DNA of 64,000 nucleotides from NCBI RefSeq assembly GCF_001645185.1, contig NZ_LXTQ01000050.1, forward strand, positions 186,001 through 250,000, written 5' to 3'. The first letter of the stretch is position 1, and the number at the start of each line of letters is the position of its first letter. The position numbers and the translations under genes are program-made. The notes under the pieces are model-generated. The model saw only the letters and a list, made by a program, of their open reading frames with translations. It searched no databases and had not been told where the DNA came from. Below, one piece after another: positions 42,259 to 51,900 of the stretch. This DNA is from Methylobacillus sp. MM3. Lineage in GTDB: Bacteria; Pseudomonadota; Gammaproteobacteria; Burkholderiales; Methylophilaceae.

Positions 42259-42334
42259 TGTAGCGCAGGCGTCCTCGCCTGCAACAAACCAGGCATCATT
42301 TGATCGAAATGCAGGCGAGGACGCCTGCGCTACA
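42259..42334. repeat. GTAG-type REP pair (BIME-like)
   Basis: A perfect 25-bp inverted repeat (42259-42283 and 42310-42334), each arm starting TGTAGCGCAGGCG and itself able to fold (GCAGGCG/CGCCTGC), around 26 nt. A related single element lies at 52438-52464. This is the layout of REP/BIME elements mobilised by RAYT transposases. Confidence 0.75.
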
Positions 42335-42351
42335 AGAAAAGGAGACTGAAA

Positions 42352-42849
42352 ATGTTCAATCGCCGCTTGTTCCTGATTGCTCTTGTCACAGCCCTGTGCG
42401 CCACCAGCCCTGCCGTCGCCCAGGATATCCTGCAACAAAAAAACATCTCCCTCGCACTAGCTAGCGAAGCCGCCACCGCCGCGCTACAATTCTGTTCGGC
42501 CAAAGGATGGAAAGTTTCGGTCGCGGTCGTCGACCGCGCCGGCCAGCTTAAAACCCAGCTCCGCGCCGACGGCGCCGGCCCACATACTCTCGACTCCAGC
42601 CGCCGCAAGGCCTACACCTCGGCCTCACTGCGCGAAGGCACCAGCAAGCTGCTCGAAATCGTCCAGAAAACCCCCGGCGCCGCCACCTTGCCGATGATCG
42701 ACGGCTTGCTGATTCTGGGCGGCGGCCTGCCGATCCGCGTGGGCGATGAAGTCATCGGCGCCATCGGTGTCGGCGGCGCACCCGGCGGACATCTGGACGA
42801 CCAGTGTGCGGAAGCGGGGATTGCGAAAATCAGCGACCGGCTCCAGTGA
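42352..42849 (+). CDS. Secreted GlcG/HbpS-family protein
   Basis: 165 residues. Signal peptide RLFLIALVTALCATSPAVA, then the GlcG/HbpS (DUF336) domain: ISLALASEAATAALQFCSAKGW, VAVVDRAGQLKTQLRADGAG, RRKAYTSASLREGTS, GGLPIRVGDEVIGAIGVGGAPGG, and CAEAGIAKI. Family members bind haem or other small ligands, or accompany glycolate genes. Its secreted form and solitary position favour a periplasmic binding role. AAAGGAGA precedes the ATG. Confidence 0.88.
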   Translation: MFNRRLFLIALVTALCATSPAVAQDILQQKNISLALASEAATAALQFCSAKGWKVSVAVVDRAGQLKTQLRADGAGPHTLDSSRRKAYTSASLREGTSKLLEIVQKTPGAATLPMIDGLLILGGGLPIRVGDEVIGAIGVGGAPGGHLDDQCAEAGIAKISDRLQ

Positions 42850-42950
42850 GCGGAAGCAGGAAATCACCCCAGTGAAGAGATATCCATGAGCAAGGCCCAT
42901 CCAGCTTTTCTGCTCTGCTCCCAACCTATCATTTCCATTGCGTGCTTTTC

Positions 42951-43736
42951 ATGAAATATTTCCTCACCGCTCTACTCATGTGGCTAACCCTGCACGCCCA
43001 TGCCGCCAATTGGGAAGATAGTCCCGCCGTCGGTGAGCTTTTCAGGAACGCCGGGGTGACGGGCACCTTCGTGCTTTACGATGTCAGCCGCCAGAAGTTT
43101 ATCGGCTACGATCCAGCGCGTGCCGAAACGCGGTTTATTCCGGCCTCCACCTTCAAGATTCCCAATTCGCTGATCGGCCTTGCAACGGGCGCGATTCAAA
43201 GTGTTGATGAGGTGTTGCCGTACGGTGGCAAGCCGCAGCGTTTCAAGTTTTGGGAAAAGGATATGAGTCTGCGCGATGCCATCAGGATTTCAAACGTGCC
43301 GATTTATCAGGAGCTTGCCCGGCGCATCGGGCTGGAGCGCATGCGCGAGAATGTCATCAAGCTGGATTACGGTAACCGGGAAATCGGCAATACGGTCGAT
43401 AATTTCTGGCTGGTCGGCCCGCTCCGGATCAGTGCCATCGAGCAGACTGAATTCCTCGCCAAATTGGCGCAGGATGAATTGCCTTTTGCTGCGGATACCC
43501 AGAAAACCGTGCGCGAAATCGTGCGTATTGAGCAAGGCGGCAACTGGACGCTCTATGCCAAGACCGGATGGGGCGGCGATACCAGCCCGGAAATCGGCTG
43601 GTGGGTGGGTTGGGTGCAAAAGGAAGGGCGCGTTTACGCGTTTGCGTTGAATGTTGATGTTTATCAGGCATCCGACGCCGACAAGCGCCTACCCTTGGGC
43701 AAGGCCAGTCTCAAAGCATTGGGCGTATTGCCCTGA
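42951..43736 (+). CDS. Class D (OXA-type) beta-lactamase
   Basis: 261 residues from the ATG at 42951 (a GTG three codons upstream is possible). Signal peptide about 1-18 (YFLTALLMWLTLHAHA). All class D motifs are intact: S66-T-F-K69 (acylated Ser and the Lys that becomes carboxylated), S114-N-V, Y140-G-N and K204-T-G, with FWLVGPLRISAIEQ as in OXA enzymes. It would be a periplasmic serine beta-lactamase. Neither integron nor IS sequences flank it, and its codon style matches its neighbours, so it looks like a resident chromosomal gene. Spectrum cannot be predicted. Confidence 0.93.
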   Translation: MKYFLTALLMWLTLHAHAANWEDSPAVGELFRNAGVTGTFVLYDVSRQKFIGYDPARAETRFIPASTFKIPNSLIGLATGAIQSVDEVLPYGGKPQRFKFWEKDMSLRDAIRISNVPIYQELARRIGLERMRENVIKLDYGNREIGNTVDNFWLVGPLRISAIEQTEFLAKLAQDELPFAADTQKTVREIVRIEQGGNWTLYAKTGWGGDTSPEIGWWVGWVQKEGRVYAFALNVDVYQASDADKRLPLGKASLKALGVLP

Positions 43737-43760
43737 TGCCAGGCCAACCGCCGTTTATGA

Positions 43761-44612
43761 CTAAGCCGTGCGCTCCGGCTGGCGATCCCCGCCTTCTTCC
43801 AGCAGCCTGATCTCCTGTTGCGGAAGCGGGATGACGATATTCCTGCTTCTGAAGGCTTCGACGATGGCTTTGTTCACCTCGCCTCTCGCCTCGATGTAAT
43901 CCGGCACGCCGACCCAAGGCTTGACGGAAATGGTGATCGAGAATGGCGCAAGGGTGCTGACGGCAACAACCGGGCGCGGGTCTTTCAATGTGCGAGGATG
44001 CGCCTGCAGCAACTCGTTGACGACCGCCAGCGCACGGTCCAGATCGGTGTCGTAGGCGACACTCACCGCGATATCGAGCTGCCGTATCTCGCCGTAATTA
44101 TGCAATATCTCGCCGACGATCTTGCGGTTGGGAATCACCAGCTGCGACAGGTCCGGGTGGCTCAACACCGTCGAGAAAAGGCTGATATTCTCGACCCGGC
44201 CTTCTTCTCCGACGATGGATATATATTCTCCGACGCGGAACGGCTTGGTAAAGATGATCGTCAGCCCCGCCACGATATTGCTGAGCACGCCCTGCATGGC
44301 CAGCGCGATGCCCGCCCCGGCGACACCCAGGCCGGCGATGAGGGGCAGCAGTTCCACCCCGAGATTCTGCAGCGCCATGATCGTGAACAGCGCGAGCACC
44401 AGCACCCGCACGATGCGCACTAGCAATTCCCGCACCGGCGGCTCCAGATGGAAACTGCTGAACCCTCTATCGGCCGCTTTGCCAGCCCAGCGCCCGGCAT
44501 AAATACCCGCCACGATGATCGCAATCGCAACCAGCACCTTGGGGCCAAACCGCACCGCCAAGTCGATGGCCTCGCGCTGTACGTGAGTCAAGGTGTCGAG
44601 TTGATCGTTCAT
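43761..44612 (-). CDS. Small-conductance mechanosensitive channel (MscS family)
   Basis: 283 residues from the ATG at 44612, which has GAGG at good spacing. Three hydrophobic helices: the third, pore-lining TM3 shows LIAGLGVAGAGIALAMQGVLSNIVAG with the Gly/Ala packing pattern. The beta domain FRVGEYISIVGEEGRVENISLFSTVL and the alpha/beta C-terminal domain follow. It relieves hypo-osmotic pressure. Convergent with the beta-lactamase gene. Confidence 0.92.
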   Translation of the reverse strand: MNDQLDTLTHVQREAIDLAVRFGPKVLVAIAIIVAGIYAGRWAGKAADRGFSSFHLEPPVRELLVRIVRVLVLALFTIMALQNLGVELLPLIAGLGVAGAGIALAMQGVLSNIVAGLTIIFTKPFRVGEYISIVGEEGRVENISLFSTVLSHPDLSQLVIPNRKIVGEILHNYGEIRQLDIAVSVAYDTDLDRALAVVNELLQAHPRTLKDPRPVVAVSTLAPFSITISVKPWVGVPDYIEARGEVNKAIVEAFRSRNIVIPLPQQEIRLLEEGGDRQPERTA

Positions 44613-44740
44613 ACGGATTGCCTCAATGAAATTCACTATGAATCAACTTGCAAAAAGTACGTAATATCGGTTCGATTGTACTAGTTTAGCGCCTGGCTTA
44701 GAACGCGCTCAGCAACATGCTGTCGACATCTGGTCTTTGT

Positions 44741-46261
44741 TCAGCCCAATTTGTTATCCGCGATGTGATAGTGCGGATCTTCAAAGGAGCTGACTTCGAC
44801 CATTTCCTTTGCATTGTTCAGCAACTCCAGGCAGTCCGGGCTCAGATGGCGCAGGTGCACGCGTTTGCCAAAAACGCTATAGCGCGAGGCAAGGCCGTCG
44901 ATGGCTTCGATGGCAGAGTGATCCATCACTTTTGCGCGCCGAAATTCGATCACCACGTCATCCGGATCTTCGCGCGGGGAAAATAGCGCCTGGAACCCAG
45001 CGGCCGAAGCGAAAAACAGCGAGCCTTCGAGCTCGTAAATCTTCCAGCCTTGGTCATCCACCCAGGTTTTCACGCCGATGTGCTTGGCGTGCTCCCAGGC
45101 GAACACCAACGCTGAAATGATCACGCCAGCCACAACCGCAACCGCCAGATCGGCCACCACGGTAATGCCCGCCACGGCGAGGCCAACCACGATATCGGGC
45201 TTGGGCACCTTGCCGAACAGCCGGAAGCTGCCCCACTCAAATGTTTTTTCGGAAACCACGAACATCACGCCAATCAGCGCCGCCAGCGGGATCTGTTCAA
45301 TGAGGCTGGAGCCGAACAGGATGAACGACAGCAGGAACAATGCCATCGCGATGCCCGACAGGCGCTTGGTCGCGCCATTGTTCACGTTGATCATGCTCTG
45401 GCCGATCATCGCGCAGCCGCCCATGCCGCCAAAAAAGCCGGTCACGACGTTGGCCGCGCCCTGCGCCATCGACTCGCGATTCGGCTGGCCGCGCGTGTCG
45501 GTCATGGTGTCGATCAGGTTAAGCGTCAGCAGCGATTCAATCAGGCCGATGGCCGCAAGAATGACCGCGTAAGGGAAAATGATCTTCAGCGTTTCCAAAT
45601 TCAGCGGCACATCCGGCAAATGGAAGCTCGGCAGACCGCCGGCGATGGAGCCGAGATCGCCCACCGTTTTGGTTTCGATCCCCATCCCCACCGCCAGCAG
45701 CGAAGTCGCGAGTATGCCCACCAGCGTCGCCGGCACAGCCTTGGTCAATTTTGGCAGCAGGTAGATGATCGCCATGGTCAGCGCGATCAGCCCCAGCATG
45801 GTGTAAAGCGGCGCGCCTTGCATCCACTGCTGCGTGCCGTCCACACCGGTAGTTTTGAAATGTCCGAATTGCGCCAGGAAAATCACAATCGCCAGCCCGT
45901 TCACAAAACCCAGCATCACCGGATGCGGCACCATGCGAATGAACTTGCCCAACTTGGCCGCCGCAAACAGTAATTGGAGAACGCCCATCAGCACCACGGT
46001 CGCGAACAGATATTCCACGCCATGCTGCACCACCAGCGCCACCATCACCACCGCCAATGCACCCGTCGCGCCCGACACCATGCCGGGTCGGCCGCCGAAA
46101 GCCGAAGTAATCAGCGCCACGATAAACGCCGCATACAGCCCGGTCAACGGCGAAACATGCGCCACCAGCGCAAACGCTATCGCCTCCGGCACCATCGCCA
46201 GCGCCACGGTCAGGCCGCTCAATAAATTGGTCTTGATTTCCTGCGGGTTAAGGGCAGTCAA
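44741..46261 (-). CDS. SulP family anion transporter with STAS domain
   Basis: 506 residues. The membrane part of ~12 helices begins NLLSGLTVALAMVPEAIAFAL, the SulP signature, with GLYAAFIVALITSAFGGRPGMVSGATGA soon after. The C-terminal STAS domain is present (about 405-490; YELEGSLFFASAAGFQALF, VVIEFRRAKVMDHSAIEAIDGL). It probably transports sulfate, bicarbonate or another anion. Monocistronic as far as can be seen. Confidence 0.92.
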   Translation of the reverse strand: MTALNPQEIKTNLLSGLTVALAMVPEAIAFALVAHVSPLTGLYAAFIVALITSAFGGRPGMVSGATGALAVVMVALVVQHGVEYLFATVVLMGVLQLLFAAAKLGKFIRMVPHPVMLGFVNGLAIVIFLAQFGHFKTTGVDGTQQWMQGAPLYTMLGLIALTMAIIYLLPKLTKAVPATLVGILATSLLAVGMGIETKTVGDLGSIAGGLPSFHLPDVPLNLETLKIIFPYAVILAAIGLIESLLTLNLIDTMTDTRGQPNRESMAQGAANVVTGFFGGMGGCAMIGQSMINVNNGATKRLSGIAMALFLLSFILFGSSLIEQIPLAALIGVMFVVSEKTFEWGSFRLFGKVPKPDIVVGLAVAGITVVADLAVAVVAGVIISALVFAWEHAKHIGVKTWVDDQGWKIYELEGSLFFASAAGFQALFSPREDPDDVVIEFRRAKVMDHSAIEAIDGLASRYSVFGKRVHLRHLSPDCLELLNNAKEMVEVSSFEDPHYHIADNKLG

Positions 46262-46808
46262 TGTGCTTCTCCTTCAGAACAAAACAGCTCCACACCAGAA
46301 AAACGGTGAGGAGTTACAGCAAATGGAATGAAATAGTCGTCCGGTCAAAATCACGGACAAAAACGGCAAATCTCGGGAAGGGGAATGCAGAGTTACATTG
46401 GTATGGCCGGGGGTTGTCTGGAAACTAAGCGAGACGACATTATCCTTCAAAACAGACACCTGCGTCGAGCATGCATCCCCCCTTTCCGGCCCCATACCCC
46501 ATGCAGGAGAAGGTTCGCTTGCCGGGGGAAAAGGCCGCCAGGCAACACAATCTCGCCTTCTTCGGCAATGCTTTAATCAATCCGGGTCTGATTGTATGAA
46601 TTCCTTTAAGCTTTATGAGCTCCGCACAGTTGATTCCGCCCAGGCCCCTCGCCTTCACTCAGAAGAGCGTTCGACAGGCTTGTCGTGAGCACTGTCGAAC
46701 GACTCACCACGGACGGAGCCAACCAAGTTACCGTTCGTCAGCTTCCCTAGATTGACAGTCTAGTCTGCGACTTCGTCTAATAGACCAACCGTTCTATTGG
46801 AGCCGTAC
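46262..46808. other. Intergenic region with a palindromic repeat
   Basis: No supported gene. It contains the inverted repeat GTTCGACAG/CTGTCGAAC (46669-46677, 46692-46700), text of a kind that recurs between genes in many proteobacteria, and the probable TetR operator near its right end. Confidence 0.5.
46779..46798. promoter_or_regulatory. Probable TetR operator
   Basis: AATAGA (46779-46784) and TCTATT (46793-46798) form an inverted repeat with 8 nt between arms, 10 nt upstream of the ATG of the TetR gene. Binding there would block its promoter or ribosome access, i.e. autorepression. Confidence 0.5.
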
Positions 46809-47393
46809 ATGAAACCCTCCCCCACCCGCGAAGCCTTGCTCGAAGCTGCCTGCGTGCTGTTTTACCAGCGCGGAATTCATGCCACCAGCGTGGATGCGAT
46901 TCTGGAAAAGGCTGGCGTGGCGCGGCAAAGCCTGTATTTGCATTTCACTTCCAAGGACGGACTGATCGCGGAATTTCTCAAAGTGCGGGACGAGCGCTGG
47001 CGCGGAGCGATGCAGCGGTACATCGCAACAGCCGGAGAGCCGGACCAAAAGCTGCTGGCGATTTTCGATTTTCTTGCGTCATGGTTCGCCGAACCGGATT
47101 TTCACGGATGCGCCTTCATCAATACCGCCGTCGAATACGCCGACCCGCAGCATCCGTTTCACCAGCTCTCCGCCGAGCACAAAGCGCGCGTTCGCGCAGA
47201 CGTCCTCGCTCTTTGTCTGGAGGCCGGCTTGAGCGAAGCGGAAGCCGTCGCGGGTCAACTGGCACTGCTGATGGAAGGAGCGACAGTCACCGAGCAGGTT
47301 ACGCGAGGCAGCCAGGCCGCACGCCAAGCCCGGCAAATCGCAGAAATTCTAATCTATCGTTCAAAAGGGGAAACCGATGCATGCGTTAATTGA
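46809..47393 (+). CDS. TetR/AcrR-family transcriptional regulator
   Basis: 194 residues from the ATG at 46809 (GGAG 6 nt upstream; the TTG at 46797 lies inside that site). The HTH lies at residues ~9-52: REALLEAACVLFYQRGIHATSVDAIL, then GVARQSLYLHFTSKDGLIAEFL. The C-terminal ligand domain shows FLASWFAEPDFHGCAFINTAVEYAD, typical of the TetR C-terminal 13-type group. It overlaps the HPP gene by 17 nt and probably controls it. Confidence 0.9.
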   Translation: MKPSPTREALLEAACVLFYQRGIHATSVDAILEKAGVARQSLYLHFTSKDGLIAEFLKVRDERWRGAMQRYIATAGEPDQKLLAIFDFLASWFAEPDFHGCAFINTAVEYADPQHPFHQLSAEHKARVRADVLALCLEAGLSEAEAVAGQLALLMEGATVTEQVTRGSQAARQARQIAEILIYRSKGETDACVN

Positions 47394-47886
47394 AAAATTT
47401 CGCGGAGACAACGCCGCACTGCCCGCCAAGGCATCCAGCCGAGCCATTCTGCTTGCCTGGCTGGGCGGCTTCATTGCCATTGCGGTGATCGCCGGGCTGT
47501 TCGAAAGCACGGCCTGGCCGCTGGTGCTGGGCTCGTTCGGCGCGAGTTGCGTGCTCGTTTTCGGGTTCCCCGACGTGCCGTTCTCGCAGCCGCGCAATGT
47601 CGTAGTTGGCCATTTTCTCAGTTCGCTTTCCGGCCTGGTATTCCTCAGTTTGTTCGGTCCGCATTGGTGGAGCGTGGCGCTGGCCGTGGGAACCGCGATT
47701 GCGCTGATGATGATGACCCGCACCGTGCACCCGCCTGCCGGTTCCAATCCCGTCATCATTTACTTGTTGCAGCCGGGCTGGGGATTCCTGCTGATGCCGA
47801 CATTGCTGGGTGCAGTGGTGCTGCTCCTGGTGACGCTGATTTACAACAATGCGGCGCATGAAGGACGCTATCCGAAGTATTGGTAG
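47377..47886 (+). CDS. HPP-family membrane protein
   Basis: 169 residues with four to five hydrophobic helices and the eponymous motif RTVHPPAGSNPVI (about 113-125). ESTAWPLVLGSFGASCVLVFGFP and FSQPRNVVVGHF are the other conserved parts. Some HPP proteins have been implicated in nitrite transport, but function is not general knowledge for this group. Translationally coupled to the TetR gene. Confidence 0.88.
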   Translation: MHALIEKFRGDNAALPAKASSRAILLAWLGGFIAIAVIAGLFESTAWPLVLGSFGASCVLVFGFPDVPFSQPRNVVVGHFLSSLSGLVFLSLFGPHWWSVALAVGTAIALMMMTRTVHPPAGSNPVIIYLLQPGWGFLLMPTLLGAVVLLLVTLIYNNAAHEGRYPKYW

Positions 47887-47995
47887 GCACTAAAACCCTG
47901 GCGATTTCGTTCGCCTTGTCCTACAGTTAGCCATGACTTCGCCCGTTAGCGCGTTGCGAGAGCGGGCCGCCACCTCCTGCAAACAAGGACACGTC

Positions 47996-48427
47996 ATGGC
48001 TACTACCAGCTGGTTCTACTGGGCGCTGCTATCCGCCGTATTCGCGGCGCTGACGGCGATTTTCGCCAAGATCGGCATCCAGAATGTTGATTCCGACCTG
48101 GCGACGCTGATACGCACCGCCTTCATTATCGTGATCCTGGCGGGCTTCGTCTGGTTCGCGGGCAAGTGGAGCAATCCTTTGGCGCTTTCGGCCAAAACCT
48201 GGCTGTTTCTCGGCCTTTCCGCGGTGGCGACCGGGGCTTCGTGGGTATGCTACTTCCGGGCGCTCAAACTGGGCGATGCCTCCAAGGTAGCACCCGTGGA
48301 TAAACTGAGCCTCGTGCTGGTCGCCGTGTTCGCCTTTGCGTTTCTGGGCGAGCAACTTACCTTGAAAGATTGGGCAGGCATCGCGCTGGTTGCTTCCGGC
48401 GTGCTGCTGCTCGCCATCAAAGGTTGA
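47996..48427 (+). CDS. EamA/DMT-type small membrane transporter
   Basis: 143 residues from the ATG at 47996, following AAGGAC; the longer frame adds 21 non-hydrophobic residues. Five hydrophobic helices make a single EamA unit (WALLSAVFAALTAIFAKIGI, GASWVCYFRALKLGDASKVAPVDKLSLVL, FLGEQLTLKDWAGIALVASGVLLL). Such half-size proteins act as dimers. It stops immediately before the VOC gene at 48428. Confidence 0.88.
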   Translation: MATTSWFYWALLSAVFAALTAIFAKIGIQNVDSDLATLIRTAFIIVILAGFVWFAGKWSNPLALSAKTWLFLGLSAVATGASWVCYFRALKLGDASKVAPVDKLSLVLVAVFAFAFLGEQLTLKDWAGIALVASGVLLLAIKG

Positions 48428-48856
48428 ATGATCATGAAACCTCGTATTACCGTCATCACGCTGGGCGTGGACCATCTGGAAAAATCCGTGGCTTTCTATC
48501 GCGACGGGCTGGGCTTGCCGACCGAAGGCATCATCGGCCGGGAATTCGAGCATGGCGCGGTGGCGTTTTTCGATCTGCAATCCGGAATCAAGCTGGCGCT
48601 CTGGGCGCGCGATAATCTGGCATACGACAGCGGCCTGGCGAAGACGCCGCCCAGCCCGACCGAACTCTCGCTCGGCCATAATGTTGCCAGCAAAGCGGAA
48701 GTCGATGACGTCATGGCGCAAGCTGAACGCGCAGGCGCCACCATCGTCAAGCCTGCGGGCGATACCTTCTGGGGAGGATATGCGGGTTATTTCCAGGATC
48801 CGGACGGGCATTTGTGGGAAATCGTCTGGAATCCACAATTCGCTATCGAGCCATAA
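48428..48856 (+). CDS. VOC family (glyoxalase/bleomycin-resistance-like) protein
   Basis: 142 residues with paired beta-alpha-beta-beta-beta modules: ITVITLGVDHLEKSVAFYRDGLGLP at the start, and GGYAGYFQDPDGHLWEIVWNP near the end with the metal-binding His/Glu of the second half. The enzyme activity is not predictable. It begins directly after the EamA stop codon, so the two are coupled. An ATG at codon 3 is an alternative start. Confidence 0.88.
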   Translation: MIMKPRITVITLGVDHLEKSVAFYRDGLGLPTEGIIGREFEHGAVAFFDLQSGIKLALWARDNLAYDSGLAKTPPSPTELSLGHNVASKAEVDDVMAQAERAGATIVKPAGDTFWGGYAGYFQDPDGHLWEIVWNPQFAIEP

Positions 48857-48934
48857 CCGGCGCGCGGGTTACTATTGCAGGATATGCAAGCCGTCGGTAA
48901 AAGACAGGCTGCACGAGCGATACCGGAGAACGAA

Positions 48935-51900
48935 ATGAATAAAAAACTTCGCACAATCCTGAGCGGCAGGCGATTCAAAATTGCGGCCGGACTGATCCTT
49001 GGCCTGACGGCCGCGTATTTCCTGCTCGGTTATTTTGCCGTCAATCCCATCGCCAAGCGCATGCTGCCGTGGGTGGCCGAGCACAAGCTGGCGAGCCGCA
49101 TGACGATGGATCAGGTGAAATTCGATCCGCTGCGCCTCATCTTGACGGTAGACAATCTGCGCCTCAGCCAACCGGGTGGAAATGCGCTGGCAGGTCTTGA
49201 GCATCTGCATGTCGATCTTGAATCGGATGGGCTCTTCCGCCGCGCCTGGCATCTGAAAGATATCCGCCTTGCCGCGCCTTACGGTCATCTGGATATCGGC
49301 CCGGACGGCAAGCTCAACTGGGCCGATCTGCTCGCCAAGCTGAACGAGGATAAAGAGCCGGACGACGACAGGATTCCGCGCGTACTGATCGATCATCTGC
49401 TGATCGAACGCGGCAATCTGGAATATACCGAGCGCAATCGCCCCACCCCTTTCAAGGCCGAACTGACGCCGCTAGCGTTGGAATTGGATGGATTTTCTAC
49501 ATTGCCGCAGGATCGCGGCGATTACCTGATTGCTGCCCGTATGCCCGATCAGGGAGCCACGCTGCGCTGGAAAGGGACTTTCGGGGCGAATCCGCTGGTT
49601 TCCGTCGGTGCGGTGGACATCCAGGGCTTGAAGCTCGCAAAACTGATGGAAGTGGTACGCCGCGAGACGCTGCCGATCACATTCACCGAAGGCGCCATGG
49701 GCACGCGCTTCAATTACCGCTTTGCGATGGTGGACGGTAAAGCGGAGCCATACCCGCAAGCGAAGCTGAGCGACATCGCAGTCGAGATCGCACATCTGGC
49801 GGGAAAGCTGGGCACAGAAAACAACATGACGTTGGCAGAGGCAACGGCAACATTACCCGGCCTCGATCTGGCGTTGAATAAAGGCGAGCACATCCATGTG
49901 CAAGGGCTGAATGCAGCCGTCAAGCAACTGGCGCTGACAAACAATAGCGGGCACTTACTCAAGCTCGATCAGGCCGCAGTCAACGGTCTCGAATACAACC
50001 TCGCGCTCAATCAGCTCAACATTGCCGAGATTCTGCTGAAGCAAGGCGAGATCAACGCCACGCGCGCCAAAGACGGCAGCATCGATTGGCAGCATCTCGT
50101 GCCGTCCGGGCCGGAAGAAGCGGTTGCCGCAACGGAAGCGCCGCAGACTGAGGTGCAACCTTTCCGGTTTGCCATTGCCAACGTGCAACTGCAAGGCTGG
50201 AAAGCGGCCTATGAGGACCAGACGTTCGTGCATCCGCTGCGTGCGGAAATTCAGGATATCAACATTGGCCTCAATGTGCAGGAAGCGGAAAACGGCATCG
50301 CCGTCGCCGCACTCAATTCCGAATTGGCATCGCTGACGCTGCGTTCCGCGCTTTATCCGCAGCCGGTCGCGAGCCTGGCAAAAATCAGCCTCAAGGATGG
50401 AGCGGTAAGCCTGAAGGACAGCACGGTCAAATTACCCGGCATCCAGCTTTCCGGGATGCAAACCCAGGTGATGGTGGATGCGAAGAAAAACATCAACTGG
50501 CTCGCCGTGCTGGAGTCGGTGCCGCTGGCGGCTGCCAAAGCACCCGCCGAGAAAAACACGGCCCCGGGCTGGAAGGTCAACCTCGATACCTTGTCGTTGG
50601 ACAACTCCACCGTGCATATCGAGGATAAAAGCACCGGCGCCGCGGTGGCGCTGGACGTGCAGGGCGCCATGCTGGAGGTGCGCGATGCATCGCTGGATTT
50701 CGCCAGGCCGGTGTCGGTCAAGGCCAGCTTTCAACTCAAGCAGGGCGGAAGGTTCGAGGCGGCCGGCAAGATGGCCCTGGCGCCGATCAAGGGCGATTTG
50801 CAGGTCAAGCTGAGCGGGTTGCCGCTCAAGCCTTTTTCACCCTACCTTTCCCGCTACACCTTGCTCAAACTCACGGGCGGCCAGGCCGGCCTGCGCGGCA
50901 AGCTGTCGCTCAAATCCGAAAAGGGCCTGAGCGGCCGTTTTGCGGGCGGCTTCAACATCGACCAACTTGCGATCAACGAAGAAGTCGACGACCGGCTGTT
51001 CCTGGGCTGGCAATCGGTTTCCAGTGACTCGTTGCGGCTTTCCCTCGCGCCCGACAAGCTGCACATGGACGAACTGCGCGTCGTGCATCCCGTCGGCAAG
51101 ATCATCATCTTTGAGGACAAGACGATGAACGTGCAGCGCATCATGCGTCCACAACCGGCAGCAGAGACTCCTGCCCGCGCCGCCCCGGCGAAGGATCCGA
51201 ACGCACCGGAAAAATTCCCGGTGACAGTGGACCGCGTCAGCGTGGACAACGGCGACCTCGAATTCGCCGACCTGTCGCTCGTCCCGCAGTTCGGCACGCA
51301 CATGCATACGCTGGGCGGCGTGATCAATGGACTTTCCACCGACGCCGCCAGCACGGCGCAAGTCGAGCTCGACGGCAAGGTGGACGAATACGGCTCGGCG
51401 CGCATTCGCGGCTCTATCCAGCCTTTCCGCGCCACCGACTTCACGGACTTGACCCTGGCTTTCCGTAACCTGGAAATGAACCGGCTGACGCCGTATTCGG
51501 GCAAGTTCGCCGGACGCAAGATCGATTCCGGCAAGCTCTCGGTCGATCTCGAATACAAGATCAAGAATCGCCAGCTCACCGGCGAGAACAAATTCGTCAT
51601 CAACACACTGAAGCTCGGCGAGCGCGTGGAAAGCCCGGATGCCGTCGACCTGCCGCTCGACCTCGCGATTGCATTGCTGGAAGACAGCAACGGCGTCATT
51701 GATCTCGATTTGCCTATCTCCGGCAGCTTGGACGACCCGCAATTCAGCTACGGCAAAATCGTCTGGAAAGCCATCGTCAACGTCATCGGCAAGATCGCCA
51801 CGGCGCCTTTCCGCGCCTTGGGCAAGCTCTTGGGCATCAGCTCGGAAAAACTGGAAGCCATCGCCTTCGACCCCGGCAGCGCCACGCTCGCCCCGCCGGA

